DNA of 7,022 bases. Source: Kiritimatiellia bacterium. Its GTDB lineage: Bacteria > Verrucomicrobiota > Kiritimatiellia > CAIQIC01 > Lenti-01. The DNA lies in NCBI GenBank assembly GCA_018432565.1, contig JAHDSS010000464.1, positions 1 through 7,022 on the forward strand, given 5' to 3'. This document shows positions 1 through 5,764 of this stretch, piece by piece. A program made the position numbers and the translations under genes. Position 1 is the stretch's first letter, and each line of letters starts with the position of its first letter. The notes beneath the pieces are model-generated. The model had not been told where the DNA came from. It made no database searches and saw only the letters and a program-made list of their open reading frames with translations.

Positions 1-495
1 CCACGGGCTGATCACCACATGGATCACCACGGCCCCCGCCAGGGCCCGCAGCACGAACCCCAGCGCGATCACGATCACATCCACCAGCGCGATTCGCTTC
101 AGCCACAGGGTATAGAACCCCTGCAGCACCAGGTAGCCGCCGATCACGGCCAGCAGGTCCGTCCCGAGCCGTCCCGCGCCGCCCAGGCCGGCTGCCAGCA
201 GGACTGCCGCCGCACCCAGCGCCGGGGCCCTCGCCACCGCGCCCGCCGCGATCGGCCGGTTTTTCTTCACGGGATGCAGCCGGTCCTGCGGAGCGTCGCG
301 CAGATCGTTCAGGATATAGACCGCGCTGGACACCAGCGAAAACGCCAGCGCCGCCAGGCAGACCTTCCACAGCTCCCAGGCCGACAGATCCTGGTTGCGG
401 TCGCCCAGGGCAAAGACAAACGCCGCGAACACCACCGCGTTCTTGGTCCACTGCTTGATCCGCAGCAGGCGCAGCCAGGTCACCGCGGACGTCAT
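1..495 (-). CDS. UbiA-family prenyltransferase, decaprenyl-phosphate phosphoribosyltransferase-like (3' end missing)
   Basis: The frame reads open from an ATG at 495 to the window edge, giving 165 residues of a protein usually near 300. Close to the N-terminus is R-x-KQWTKN (residues 12-19), then a hydrophobic segment (about 46-62) leading into the aspartate motif NDLRDAPQD (63-71, the NDxxDxxxD Mg/diphosphate site of UbiA enzymes). It is followed by RLHPVKKNRPIAAG (72-85), a stretch typical of the decaprenyl-phosphate phosphoribosyltransferase branch. Further hydrophobic helices follow, and LKRIALVDVIVIALGFVLRALAGA with ISPW at the edge also fits that branch. The family moves phosphoribose from PRPP to a polyprenyl phosphate at the inner membrane, the first step toward polyprenyl-phospho-arabinose in mycobacteria. 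The ATG overlaps the stop of the upstream glycosyltransferase gene (ATGA), and the Shine-Dalgarno sequence is weak (G-rich only), so coupling is likely. The exact lipid and final product are inferred. The second aspartate motif region is only partly in view. Confidence 0.85.
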   Translation of the reverse strand, partial: MTSAVTWLRLLRIKQWTKNAVVFAAFVFALGDRNQDLSAWELWKVCLAALAFSLVSSAVYILNDLRDAPQDRLHPVKKNRPIAAGAVARAPALGAAAVLLAAGLGGAGRLGTDLLAVIGGYLVLQGFYTLWLKRIALVDVIVIALGFVLRALAGAVVIHVVISPW

Positions 496-1262
496 GCCGC
501 CCCGCCCGCCTGCGCCGCGACGCTCTGCGGATGCACGACGCGCGGGCGCCGCCGCCAGCCGCAGCGCGCCAGCAGCTTCCAGACCATCCACAGCGCTTCG
601 TTGACGATGCCGCCGCTCATCTTGGACTGCCCCTCGCGGCGCTCCTCGAACACGATCGGCGATTCGGCGATCCGGAACCCCAGATGCCACGCCGTATGCG
701 TCATCTCGATCTGGAACGAATAGCCGTTCGAATGGATGCCATCGAGATCGATCGCCGCCAGCACCTCGCGCCGGAAGCATTTGAATCCGCCGGTGGGATC
801 GGTGAAGGGCATGCCCGTGATCAGCCGCACGTACAGCGCCGCGCCCGTGCTCAGGATCAGGCGGTTCAGCGGCCAGTTGATGACCCGGATGCCCCCGATA
901 TAGCGCGAGCCCAGCACCAGATCCGCCGTCTGCGCCGCCGACCGCAGCTGCGGCACCGCCTTCGGATCGTGCGAAAAATCGGCATCCATCTCCAGGATGA
1001 ACCGGATCTCCGGCCGTTCCAGCGCCCATCGGAAGCCCGCAAGGTACGCCCGCCCCAGCCCCTGCTTCTTTTCCCGGTGCAGCACGTGGATGCGCGGATT
1101 CCCCTCCGCCAGCCGGTCGGCCAGCTCCCCCGTGCCGTCCGGCGAGTTGTCGTCCACAAACAGGACATCGGCTTCCGGGCAGGCCTCCAGCACCGCCCGG
1201 GCGATCGCCTCCGCGTTTTCCTTTTCGTTGTACGTGGGAATGATGACGAGGGTGTCGCTCAT
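492..1262 (-). CDS. GT2 polyprenyl-phosphate mannosyltransferase-like (Dpm1 type)
   Basis: This 256-residue protein is a single GT-A domain of glycosyltransferase family 2, in the dolichol/polyprenol monophosphomannose synthase group. It has the nucleotide-binding start LVIIPTYNEKEN (5-16), VDDNSPDGTG (36-45), a metal-binding DAD (93-95) followed by FSHDP, GSRYIGG (118-124), DPTGGFKCF (155-163), the acceptor-side NGYSFQIEM (179-187) and FEERREGQSKMSGG (205-218). The family transfers a hexose, usually mannose from GDP-mannose, to polyprenyl phosphate on the cytoplasmic face. There is no C-terminal membrane domain (no GtrA part). The protein ends in a basic, Ala/Gly-rich tail (233-256), so it is probably soluble or membrane-associated through partners. 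The start codon overlaps the upstream stop by 4 nt with a weak AGGA at 1276-1273. The stop overlaps the next start in the same way. Mannose is the family default; glucose or another sugar cannot be excluded. Confidence 0.9.
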   Translation of the reverse strand: MSDTLVIIPTYNEKENAEAIARAVLEACPEADVLFVDDNSPDGTGELADRLAEGNPRIHVLHREKKQGLGRAYLAGFRWALERPEIRFILEMDADFSHDPKAVPQLRSAAQTADLVLGSRYIGGIRVINWPLNRLILSTGAALYVRLITGMPFTDPTGGFKCFRREVLAAIDLDGIHSNGYSFQIEMTHTAWHLGFRIAESPIVFEERREGQSKMSGGIVNEALWMVWKLLARCGWRRRPRVVHPQSVAAQAGGAA

Positions 1263-2911
1263 GGTGCGGAAATCCTAGCGGGAGGGGCCCCCGCGGACAA
1301 TCCCAAATCCACGCTCAGGACGGACTCCCCCGCCCGGCGGCGCAGCGATCCGCGGGCTTCGCCGAACGGCACAAACGCCTCGACCCACGCCTTGACCTCG
1401 TTCAGGCGCTCGCGGGCCGCCTGCGAACTGCTTCCGCCGATGAACACCTGGGCCATGGACCAGGTGGCGATGGCGTCGCGCGCCACCTTGCCGCTCCGCG
1501 CCAGGTCCAGCCAGCCCGTCAGCGCCGCGGCGGACTCCCCGCCGGCCGCCCACGGCGGCGGTGTCGAGGCAGGCGCCGCCCCGCGCAGCAGCTTTTGCAG
1601 GGCGTCGCGGTTGCTCGCCGCCAGCAGCCAGCCATCCGCCACGGCATAGGCCGGGCGGTCCGAAGGCGCCAGTTCATCCACCCATTCGTTGCCCCCGGCG
1701 CTTTCCAGCGCCTGGAGGGTGGCGGCGCCGGCCGTCACCGGCCGCAGGATAAACGCCCCCTTGTAGCGCGCATTGGCGGCATCCAGGATCCGCTGGATGC
1801 CCGCGTGGGCTTCGGCGGCATCCGGCGCCGGCGTTGCCAGCAGCACCGTCGGCACCCGCAGGCCCGACAGCCCCAGCGTGCGCATCGCCCCCCAGGCCAG
1901 CCGCCCGCCCAGATCGCCGTCCATCAGCGCCACCACCACCTCGTCGCCGGCCACATCCAGGATCCGGCGAAGGGCAAACGCCGTGTCACGCTGCAGCCCC
2001 GGCTGGAGGACCAGCTCTTCCAGCGCTTCGCGCCGGAACCGGAACACCGCGCAGGGCGCGTGCCCCAGCCGCTCCGCCAGCCCTCCCAGTTCCGCCTGCG
2101 CTTGCGGGCGGAGTTCCGGGACCGGTTCCAGCCCCTCGGTGGCCGCCTGGAGCGCAATCGCATCGCCGCGCAGCGCCGTCACATCCACGCGAATGCCCGG
2201 CGCGCCGTCGGCCGCCCACTCGCTTTCGTCCCGCAGCCAAAACCGGTCCGGAACCGACCGGTCGTCGCTTCCGGCCAGGCGCTTGAACGACAGCTCCGCA
2301 TCCAACAGCCGGCGGACCGAGCCGTCGTAAGCCCCCAGCACCTCGGCCATCGCATACAGATTCTCCGACAGGCAGGCCATCAGCACCCCCTCGCCGAAGG
2401 CGATCACCAGATGCTGGCGCGGATCCAGGTCCGGCGAGTCCACGCGCCAGACCGACCGGCCGGGGAACTGCGTCAACCGGTCAAATCCCGGCACATCGAA
2501 CAGGGAAAGCTGCCAGCGCAGCTTCTGGCTTTCGCCGCCCAGATGGCTGACGGCCATCCAGGCCGGCGGGGCCCCGAACCGCCCGGGCAGATAGGCCAGC
2601 ACCCCTTCCCGGCCCGCCAGCTTGTCGAACCACTTCCGCGATTCCGCGTCGTCCGCCAGCGCCGCCGCCTCGTCCGGATCCACCCCCGCCGTGCGCATCA
2701 GCGCCAGGGCCAGCGGATTCGCCAGCAGATCTCCCCAGCGCTCGGGCAGCGCCAGATGCCGCCCCACGACCGTCGCCGACGCCGGCACCGGACGGTAGAT
2801 CGCCAGCGGATCGTACGGGATAACCCCCAGCCACCAGATCCCCGCCGCGACCGCCGCCGCCAGCAGCGCCAGCGTCAGCAGCCGTTTGGGTCGCGGGAAA
2901 CGAAGCCGCAT
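1259..2911 (-). CDS. Membrane-anchored protein of unknown function (DUF3352-like at best)
   Basis: I do not recognise this 550-residue protein with certainty. A short basic N-terminus (RLRFPRPKR) leads into one hydrophobic helix (about 11-31, LLTLALLAAAVAAGIWWLGVI), after which no other membrane segment is seen. The bulk is therefore predicted to lie outside the cytoplasmic membrane, either as an N-terminally anchored or a secreted protein. The mature part starts with YRPVPASATVVGRHLALPERW (39-59), which resembles the opening of DUF3352-type periplasmic proteins, where a 'P-x-x-A' stretch precedes alternating beta/alpha repeats. The rest is Ala/Leu/Arg-rich mixed alpha/beta sequence with no catalytic motif I can name. 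It starts 3 nt after the DUF1844 stop with no clear Shine-Dalgarno, so it probably depends on coupled translation. Its TGA overlaps the glycosyltransferase ATG. Its place in the operon suggests an envelope role, but that is inference only. Confidence 0.85.
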   Translation of the reverse strand: MRLRFPRPKRLLTLALLAAAVAAGIWWLGVIPYDPLAIYRPVPASATVVGRHLALPERWGDLLANPLALALMRTAGVDPDEAAALADDAESRKWFDKLAGREGVLAYLPGRFGAPPAWMAVSHLGGESQKLRWQLSLFDVPGFDRLTQFPGRSVWRVDSPDLDPRQHLVIAFGEGVLMACLSENLYAMAEVLGAYDGSVRRLLDAELSFKRLAGSDDRSVPDRFWLRDESEWAADGAPGIRVDVTALRGDAIALQAATEGLEPVPELRPQAQAELGGLAERLGHAPCAVFRFRREALEELVLQPGLQRDTAFALRRILDVAGDEVVVALMDGDLGGRLAWGAMRTLGLSGLRVPTVLLATPAPDAAEAHAGIQRILDAANARYKGAFILRPVTAGAATLQALESAGGNEWVDELAPSDRPAYAVADGWLLAASNRDALQKLLRGAAPASTPPPWAAGGESAAALTGWLDLARSGKVARDAIATWSMAQVFIGGSSSQAARERLNEVKAWVEAFVPFGEARGSLRRRAGESVLSVDLGLSAGAPPARISAP

Positions 2912-2914
2912 GGG

Positions 2915-3274
2915 TCAGCCGGCCTGTTCCGGCTTCGCATCGGGCTTCTCCTCCGCTTTCGGCTCTGCCGCCGGGGGCTCTGCCGCCGCCGGCTTGGGTT
3001 CGTCCGCCGGCTTCTCGTTCATCGTCTCCACGTAGTTCAGCTTCAGCTCCGCCAGGACGTTCTTGAGCAGCTTGGCTTCGGCATCGCTCAGATTGCCCTT
3101 CGTCTTCGCCTCCAGCATGTCCAGCATGTCAATCGTGGACTGCGCCGCATCGAGGTTCTTTTCGACCTTGTTCGTCAGCGGATTCAGCGTCTTGCCCAGT
3201 TGCTGCATCGTCGCCGCCGCCAGCGAAATCACCAGCCCCTGGAACAGTTGATCGTTGGAATGTTCGATACTCAT
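2915..3274 (-). CDS. DUF1844 family protein
   Basis: This is a 119-residue protein. The DUF1844 domain covers about residues 8-86: an N-terminal helix with LFQGLVISLAAATMQQLGK (10-28), a middle helix NLDAAQSTIDMLDMLEAKTKGNL (40-62) with the hallmark IDML..L..KTKGNL, and a last helix ending in LKLNYVE (77-83). The tail (87-119) is a Pro/Ala/Glu/Lys-rich stretch, apparently disordered, made of loose PAAAEPP / PAAEPKAEEKP repeats. The family is small, helical and widespread in delta-proteobacteria, Acidobacteria, Planctomycetes and relatives; its function is unknown. I chose the ATG at 3274 because AAAGGAG lies 6 nt upstream and the family begins here. An upstream in-frame TTG at 3334 adds 20 residues that look unlike the family and would overlap the candidate promoter. 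This is the first gene of the left-hand run. Confidence 0.9.
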   Translation of the reverse strand: MSIEHSNDQLFQGLVISLAAATMQQLGKTLNPLTNKVEKNLDAAQSTIDMLDMLEAKTKGNLSDAEAKLLKNVLAELKLNYVETMNEKPADEPKPAAAEPPAAEPKAEEKPDAKPEQAG

Positions 3275-3280
3275 GTCCGG

Positions 3281-3287
3281 CTCCTTT
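3281..3287 (-). promoter_or_regulatory. Shine-Dalgarno of the DUF1844 gene
   Basis: AAAGGAG sits 6 nt before the ATG at 3274. It is the best ribosome binding site in the left-hand gene run and settles the start against the in-frame TTG at 3334. Confidence 0.85.
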
Positions 3288-3305
3288 GTGTAAAAAAGTC
3301 CCCGA

Positions 3306-3334
3306 CTTGTACCCCATCCCCCCGCCCCGTTCAA
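3306..3334 (-). promoter_or_regulatory. Candidate sigma70-type promoter for the DUF1844 operon
   Basis: On the minus strand TTGAAC (3334-3329) and TACAAG (3311-3306) are separated by 17 nt. Each matches the -35 or -10 consensus at 4 of 6 positions. Initiation would fall near 3299, giving a leader of about 25 nt with a T-run and the strong Shine-Dalgarno. The spacer is almost all G (G-rich on the minus strand), and in a GC-rich genome such weak matches occur by chance, so this is only a candidate. It fits the position expected for the start of the four-gene run. Confidence 0.3.
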
Positions 3335-3443
3335 GCGCTTCCGGTTCTTTGGCCGCAGGGCGCATGGCGCATCTGCGATTACTGAGTATTGCTTCCGCAG
3401 GTGACGAACTCAGCCGGCGTGCCCCCCCTCGGGCTTGTCCCGT

Positions 3444-3481
3444 GGGCTTGCCCGCCGTAGCCTCGGCGAAGGCGGGAGCCC
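3444..3481. repeat. Imperfect hairpin in a probable dispersed repeat ('AFAEATAG' type)
   Basis: GGGCT (3444-3448), a TG bulge and CCCGCC (3451-3456) pair perfectly with GGCGGGAGCCC (3471-3481), leaving a 14-nt loop containing GCCTCGGCG. The surrounding stretch (about 3425-3520) reads on the minus strand as PAFAEATAGKP, a peptide I recall as a common false ORF product of a dispersed intergenic repeat. The hairpin is seen directly; the repeat-family label is recalled, not checked. No T-run follows on either strand, so a terminator role is unlikely. Confidence 0.55.
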
Positions 3482-3569
3482 AACTTGGCTTCCCCACCAT
3501 GCGAGTGGCGGGTGCCCGGAACCAAAACTGCAACACACTTTTCTACGACTCAATAAGTGCACGCCCAAG

Positions 3570-3677
3570 TCATATTGAGCGAAGACGCGCAGCGCCGGAG
3601 TCGGAATATCTCGGCCCCTTCCCAATGGCCTGGCTTCGGGACCAGGCCGAGATCCCTCGACTCCGCTCGGAATGACA
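3570..3677. repeat. Long inverted-repeat element with nested hairpin
   Basis: The outer arms begin TCATATTGAGCG (3570) and, on the other strand, TCATTCCGAGCG (from 3675). Both arms then carry GAGTCG and ATCTCGGCC, so the two ends are imperfect inverted copies; the left arm has an extra insert (GAAGACGCGCAGCGCCG). The centre holds a perfect 7-bp stem, GGCCTGG (3627-3633) with CCAGGCC (3642-3648), around an 8-nt loop. The arm core CATTCCGAGCGGAGTCGAGG strongly resembles a dispersed repeat I have seen at gene ends in several phyla. It could be a MITE-like or REP-like element. No transposase or target duplication is evident. Confidence 0.65.
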
Positions 3678-3702
3678 GCCACACAACCAATTACCTTCGT
3701 GA

Positions 3703-3759
3703 CACGCGGCTCCTGTCGCGTGCGGGTGAAAGGATCCGCGCGGGACGGGAGCCCCGCGC
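3703..3759. repeat. Two adjacent small hairpins (repeat module)
   Basis: CACGCG (3703-3708) pairs with CGCGTG (3717-3722) across 8 nt. A second stem, GCGCGGG (3738-3744) with CCCGCGC (3753-3759), is perfect over 7 bp around an 8-nt loop. The second reads through GGGACGGGAGCCCCGCGCTACG, which I associate with a dispersed intergenic repeat in PVC genomes. Neither is followed by a T-run. The function is unknown; a REP-like or processing role is possible. Confidence 0.45.
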
Positions 3760-3798
3760 TACGAGGGAGACTTCTGGCGACACCAAATCGCCCTCCCC

Positions 3799-3835
3799 TT
3801 GGACATTGGATATTCCCTGTTGGACATTGAATATT
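3799..3835. repeat. Tandem pair of a 16-nt unit ('NVQ' type)
   Basis: TTGGACATTGGATATT (3799-3814) is repeated as TTGGACATTGAATATT (3820-3835), 15 of 16 bases identical, with a period of 21 nt. On the minus strand these translate as FNVQ and SNVQ, a peptide signature I associate with dispersed repeats in Verrucomicrobiota, Lentisphaerota and Kiritimatiellota genomes. It is AT-richer than everything around it, which suggests separate origin from the neighbouring GC-rich genes. Confidence 0.6.
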
Positions 3836-3844
3836 GACTCCCCC

Positions 3845-3867
3845 CTGAACCCTGCCCTCTGAACCCT
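3845..3867. repeat. Short direct repeat in a pyrimidine-rich tract
   Basis: CTGAACCCT occurs at 3845-3853 and 3859-3867 (period 14), inside a tract (about 3838-3895) that is nearly all C and T on the plus strand. On the minus strand this is a G/A-rich run. It may simply be another module of the mosaic; purine-rich tracts can also affect DNA structure. Confidence 0.45.
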
Positions 3868-3910
3868 CCCCCCTCTTCCCATCCTCTTCTCCCGAAAATT
3901 CTCTTGCGTT

Positions 3911-3937
3911 CCTTTCGCGCCCCTTGCGCCCCTTGCG
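3911..3937. repeat. Three-copy 9-nt tandem repeat
   Basis: CCTTTCGCG (3911-3919), CCCCTTGCG (3920-3928) and CCCCTTGCG (3929-3937) form a tandem of period 9, preceded by a related TCTTGCGTT. In one minus-strand frame the repeat reads NARGARGAKG-like. It lies about 45 nt past the stop of the propeller gene, at the start of the mosaic. Confidence 0.55.
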
Positions 3938-3980
3938 TTAAATGGCTCTCCCGGCTGCCGGTCGTGGGTCGTTGGTGTCC

Positions 3981-5720
3981 CTACCGGGGCATGGGCAGAT
4001 TCCGCCAGGTGTCCGGGCCCTGGCGTTCCAGGGCAATCACCCAGTGGCTGCGTCTTCTCCGGGGCGGCAGGCTCAGCTGGTACTGATGCACAAATCCGTT
4101 CGGCTGGACCACGACCATGAGGCTGTTGTCCGGCTCGTTCGTGTCCAGCACCAGGTAAAAGTCCGCCATCACCCCCATGCCCAGGAAATTGACGGCCACA
4201 TGGCCTTCGGAATTGATCCGCGCGGAAAACGGCATGGGCAGGGCGATGGTGGACCCGCCCACCGGCGTGAAGCGCGCTTCCATCAGATCCCCGCCGATCA
4301 CCTGCCGCTTCACCAGCTCGGTCTTCATCGTCCGGCCGGACTGCATCACCACCGTGAACCCGCTGGACGACCACAGCAGCTCGCCTTCCTGGTAGCCAAC
4401 CAGATACGGGGCGATCACCACGAATTGAATGCGTTCGATGGGGTCCTCGACCGGCGGATGTCCCGGCATCAGATTGACGGCCGCATCCACCGCCACCAGG
4501 CAGTAGCGCTTGGCGAACTGCTGGAATTCCACGCCGCCGCGCGCCACTTCCGGATCGTAACCGCCCAGCTTCAGCACCTCCGCGAGATAGTCGGGACACC
4601 GCCGGGGCACCATGTCCACCGGCGTGGCTTCCTCGATGAACGCGATATCGTCGATCTTTCCGGCGGCGCGGCGCAAATGCTCTCCCCGTTTCAGGGGCAC
4701 GGCCACCACCTGCCCGTGGCGGTCATCGGTCAGCAGCAGGCGCCGGCTGCCGGCATCCCACAGAACCGATTCCACGGTGCCGTCGTGTTCGTACACGAGC
4801 TGAACCCCTCCCGACGTGGGGTCCATCCGGAAGATCTTGCCGGATTCCTCCGCCACGAGAAAGGCGCCGCCCGGCAGGGAACAAACCCCTTCCGGCGAGT
4901 GAAACGTCATGTCCCACAGAAACGTCCGCACCATGCGCGTCCGCAGGTCCACGCATCCCACCAGGCCGGGAATCTCCGCCGTCATCAGGGCGTAGCGGCC
5001 ATCCGGCGAAAAGCAGACGCCCGAGTAGCTGGTCATGGCGTGATTCAGCAGCAGCCACCAGTCGCCGCTGGCATCCCGGTGCAGGATCACCCCCATGAAC
5101 AGATCCCCCCGGCCGTCGGTTCCCGTGACATCCTCCAGGCTGGAGCCCGCCAGCAGCAGTTCGCCCGCCGGGCCAATCGCGACGGATTCCCAGGCAAAGC
5201 GGCTGTTCTGGAGCGGCAAGCGCACCACCTCGCCCTCCATCCGGCTGCGCCGGACCGGCCCGCGAATGTCAAAGACCAGCAGCCGTCCGCCGGGAAAATC
5301 CTCCACCACAAACAGCCGGCCCTCTTTATCCAGCGCCAGCCCTTCCGGCGAGCGCAGGCCGGCCACCTGGGTGCGGTGGGTTCCGCTCACCTCGTAGATC
5401 GGCGTGCGGGAATCCATGACCGTCTGCTTGGTGCCGTCGGGCCGGATCCGGACAATTGCCGATGCGTCTTCATCTGTCAGATAGAGGTCCCCGGTCTCCG
5501 CGTCCAGCGCCAGGCCGTCGGGACTCTGGAAGCCCTGCGCCAGGGTTTCCGGCGCCTGGAAGATCGCCGGCATCGGCAGATTGGTGGACACCACCTCCAG
5601 CACCGGCAACACCGGCCCCAGGCTCCCCGGCGGATTCGTCGCCGCCCCGAACGCCCACGACGCCCCGAACAACCACCCGCAGACCACGAGCACCCGGATT
5701 CCAACCATTCCGGTTTTCAC
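3981..5720 (-). CDS. Exported NHL/SMP-30-like beta-propeller protein with unknown C-terminal region
   Basis: This 579-residue protein has a signal peptide: a basic start, a hydrophobic core (about 8-20), and AFG-AAT as likely cleavage near residue 25. Residues about 60-345 hold roughly six blades, most with the (S)P(D/E)G(L/V)-x-x-D / GxLYLTD pattern: SPDGLALDAETGDLYLTD (66-83), SPEGLALDKEGRLFVVED (124-141), ESVAIGPAGELLLAG (178-192), SGVCFSPDGRYALMTAE (233-249), SPEGVCSLPGGAFLVAEE (275-292) and ESVLWDAGSRRLLLTDD (317-333). Such propellers act in binding or lactone hydrolysis in the periplasm; no catalytic set can be assigned. Residues 350-579 (containing YLVGYQEGELLW and FTVVMQSGRTMKTELV) match nothing I know. 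I chose the GTG at 5720 because GGAGG lies 5 nt upstream; the next in-frame ATG (5708) would be 17 nt away. It follows xseB by 88 nt and may be co-transcribed or separate. Confidence 0.88.
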   Translation of the reverse strand: MKTGMVGIRVLVVCGWLFGASWAFGAATNPPGSLGPVLPVLEVVSTNLPMPAIFQAPETLAQGFQSPDGLALDAETGDLYLTDEDASAIVRIRPDGTKQTVMDSRTPIYEVSGTHRTQVAGLRSPEGLALDKEGRLFVVEDFPGGRLLVFDIRGPVRRSRMEGEVVRLPLQNSRFAWESVAIGPAGELLLAGSSLEDVTGTDGRGDLFMGVILHRDASGDWWLLLNHAMTSYSGVCFSPDGRYALMTAEIPGLVGCVDLRTRMVRTFLWDMTFHSPEGVCSLPGGAFLVAEESGKIFRMDPTSGGVQLVYEHDGTVESVLWDAGSRRLLLTDDRHGQVVAVPLKRGEHLRRAAGKIDDIAFIEEATPVDMVPRRCPDYLAEVLKLGGYDPEVARGGVEFQQFAKRYCLVAVDAAVNLMPGHPPVEDPIERIQFVVIAPYLVGYQEGELLWSSSGFTVVMQSGRTMKTELVKRQVIGGDLMEARFTPVGGSTIALPMPFSARINSEGHVAVNFLGMGVMADFYLVLDTNEPDNSLMVVVQPNGFVHQYQLSLPPRRRRSHWVIALERQGPDTWRNLPMPR

Positions 5721-5725
5721 TTCTG

Positions 5726-5730
5726 CCTCC
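5726..5730 (-). promoter_or_regulatory. Shine-Dalgarno that selects a GTG start
   Basis: GGAGG ends 5 nt before the GTG at 5720. This spacing supports the GTG over the ATG at 5708 as start of the propeller protein. Confidence 0.75.
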
Positions 5731-5764
5731 CGGCGTTACCCGGCGGCTGGTTTATTGGGACAAT

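Larger units (their letters stand above)
3335..3980. other. Gene-free intergenic region built of short repeat modules
   Basis: About 650 nt lie between the stop of the propeller gene and the candidate promoter of the next operon. No frame here shows protein-like sequence: the open frames read as low-complexity or repeat translations such as AFAEATAGKP, RPARILSPARDRS, FNVQQGISNVQ and NARGARGAKG. I have the impression that strings like these turn up as spurious peptides in many environmental and PVC genomes, but I cannot check this here. The stretch is resolved into separate modules in the entries below. The segment 3335-3415 has no structure I can name. Confidence 0.7.

Noticed and set aside
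19..723. Plus-strand open frame of 234 codons
   Set aside because: Antisense to the UbiA and GT2 genes, both identified by motifs. Its composition is that of a mirror frame.
531..1649. Plus-strand open frame of 372 codons
   Set aside because: Antisense to the glycosyltransferase gene and the 3' end of the anchored-protein gene; basic, low-complexity product.
3275..3334. TTG start that lengthens the DUF1844 protein by 20 residues
   Set aside because: The strong AAAGGAG fits the ATG at 3274, the family starts there, and the extension would cover the candidate promoter.
1595..3385. Open plus-strand frame of 596 codons
   Set aside because: It lies antisense to the anchored protein and the DUF1844 gene, is Arg/Gln/His/Pro-rich, and has no recognisable motif. 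Such mirrors are expected in GC-rich genes.
3570..3677. Rho-independent terminator
   Set aside because: Neither strand has a T-run after the stem, and the arms are interrupted.
3129..3682. Small open frames on the minus strand with AFAEATAGKP and SGVEGSRPGPEA peptides
   Set aside because: These are translations of repeat modules. No Shine-Dalgarno or protein-like core is present.
3799..3937. CRISPR array
   Set aside because: The repeats are short, unequal in type and not separated by regular unique spacers; no cas-like gene is nearby.
3691..4599. Minus-strand open frame of 302 codons
   Set aside because: Its first part runs in another frame of the propeller gene, and its end only translates the repeat mosaic (FNVQ, NARGAR, RPAR). 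No domain is seen.
5663..5720. Possible lipoprotein cysteine (residue 14) in the propeller protein
   Set aside because: The residue before it is Val and the hydrophobic core continues after it, so a lipobox is not supported; an ordinary signal peptide fits better.
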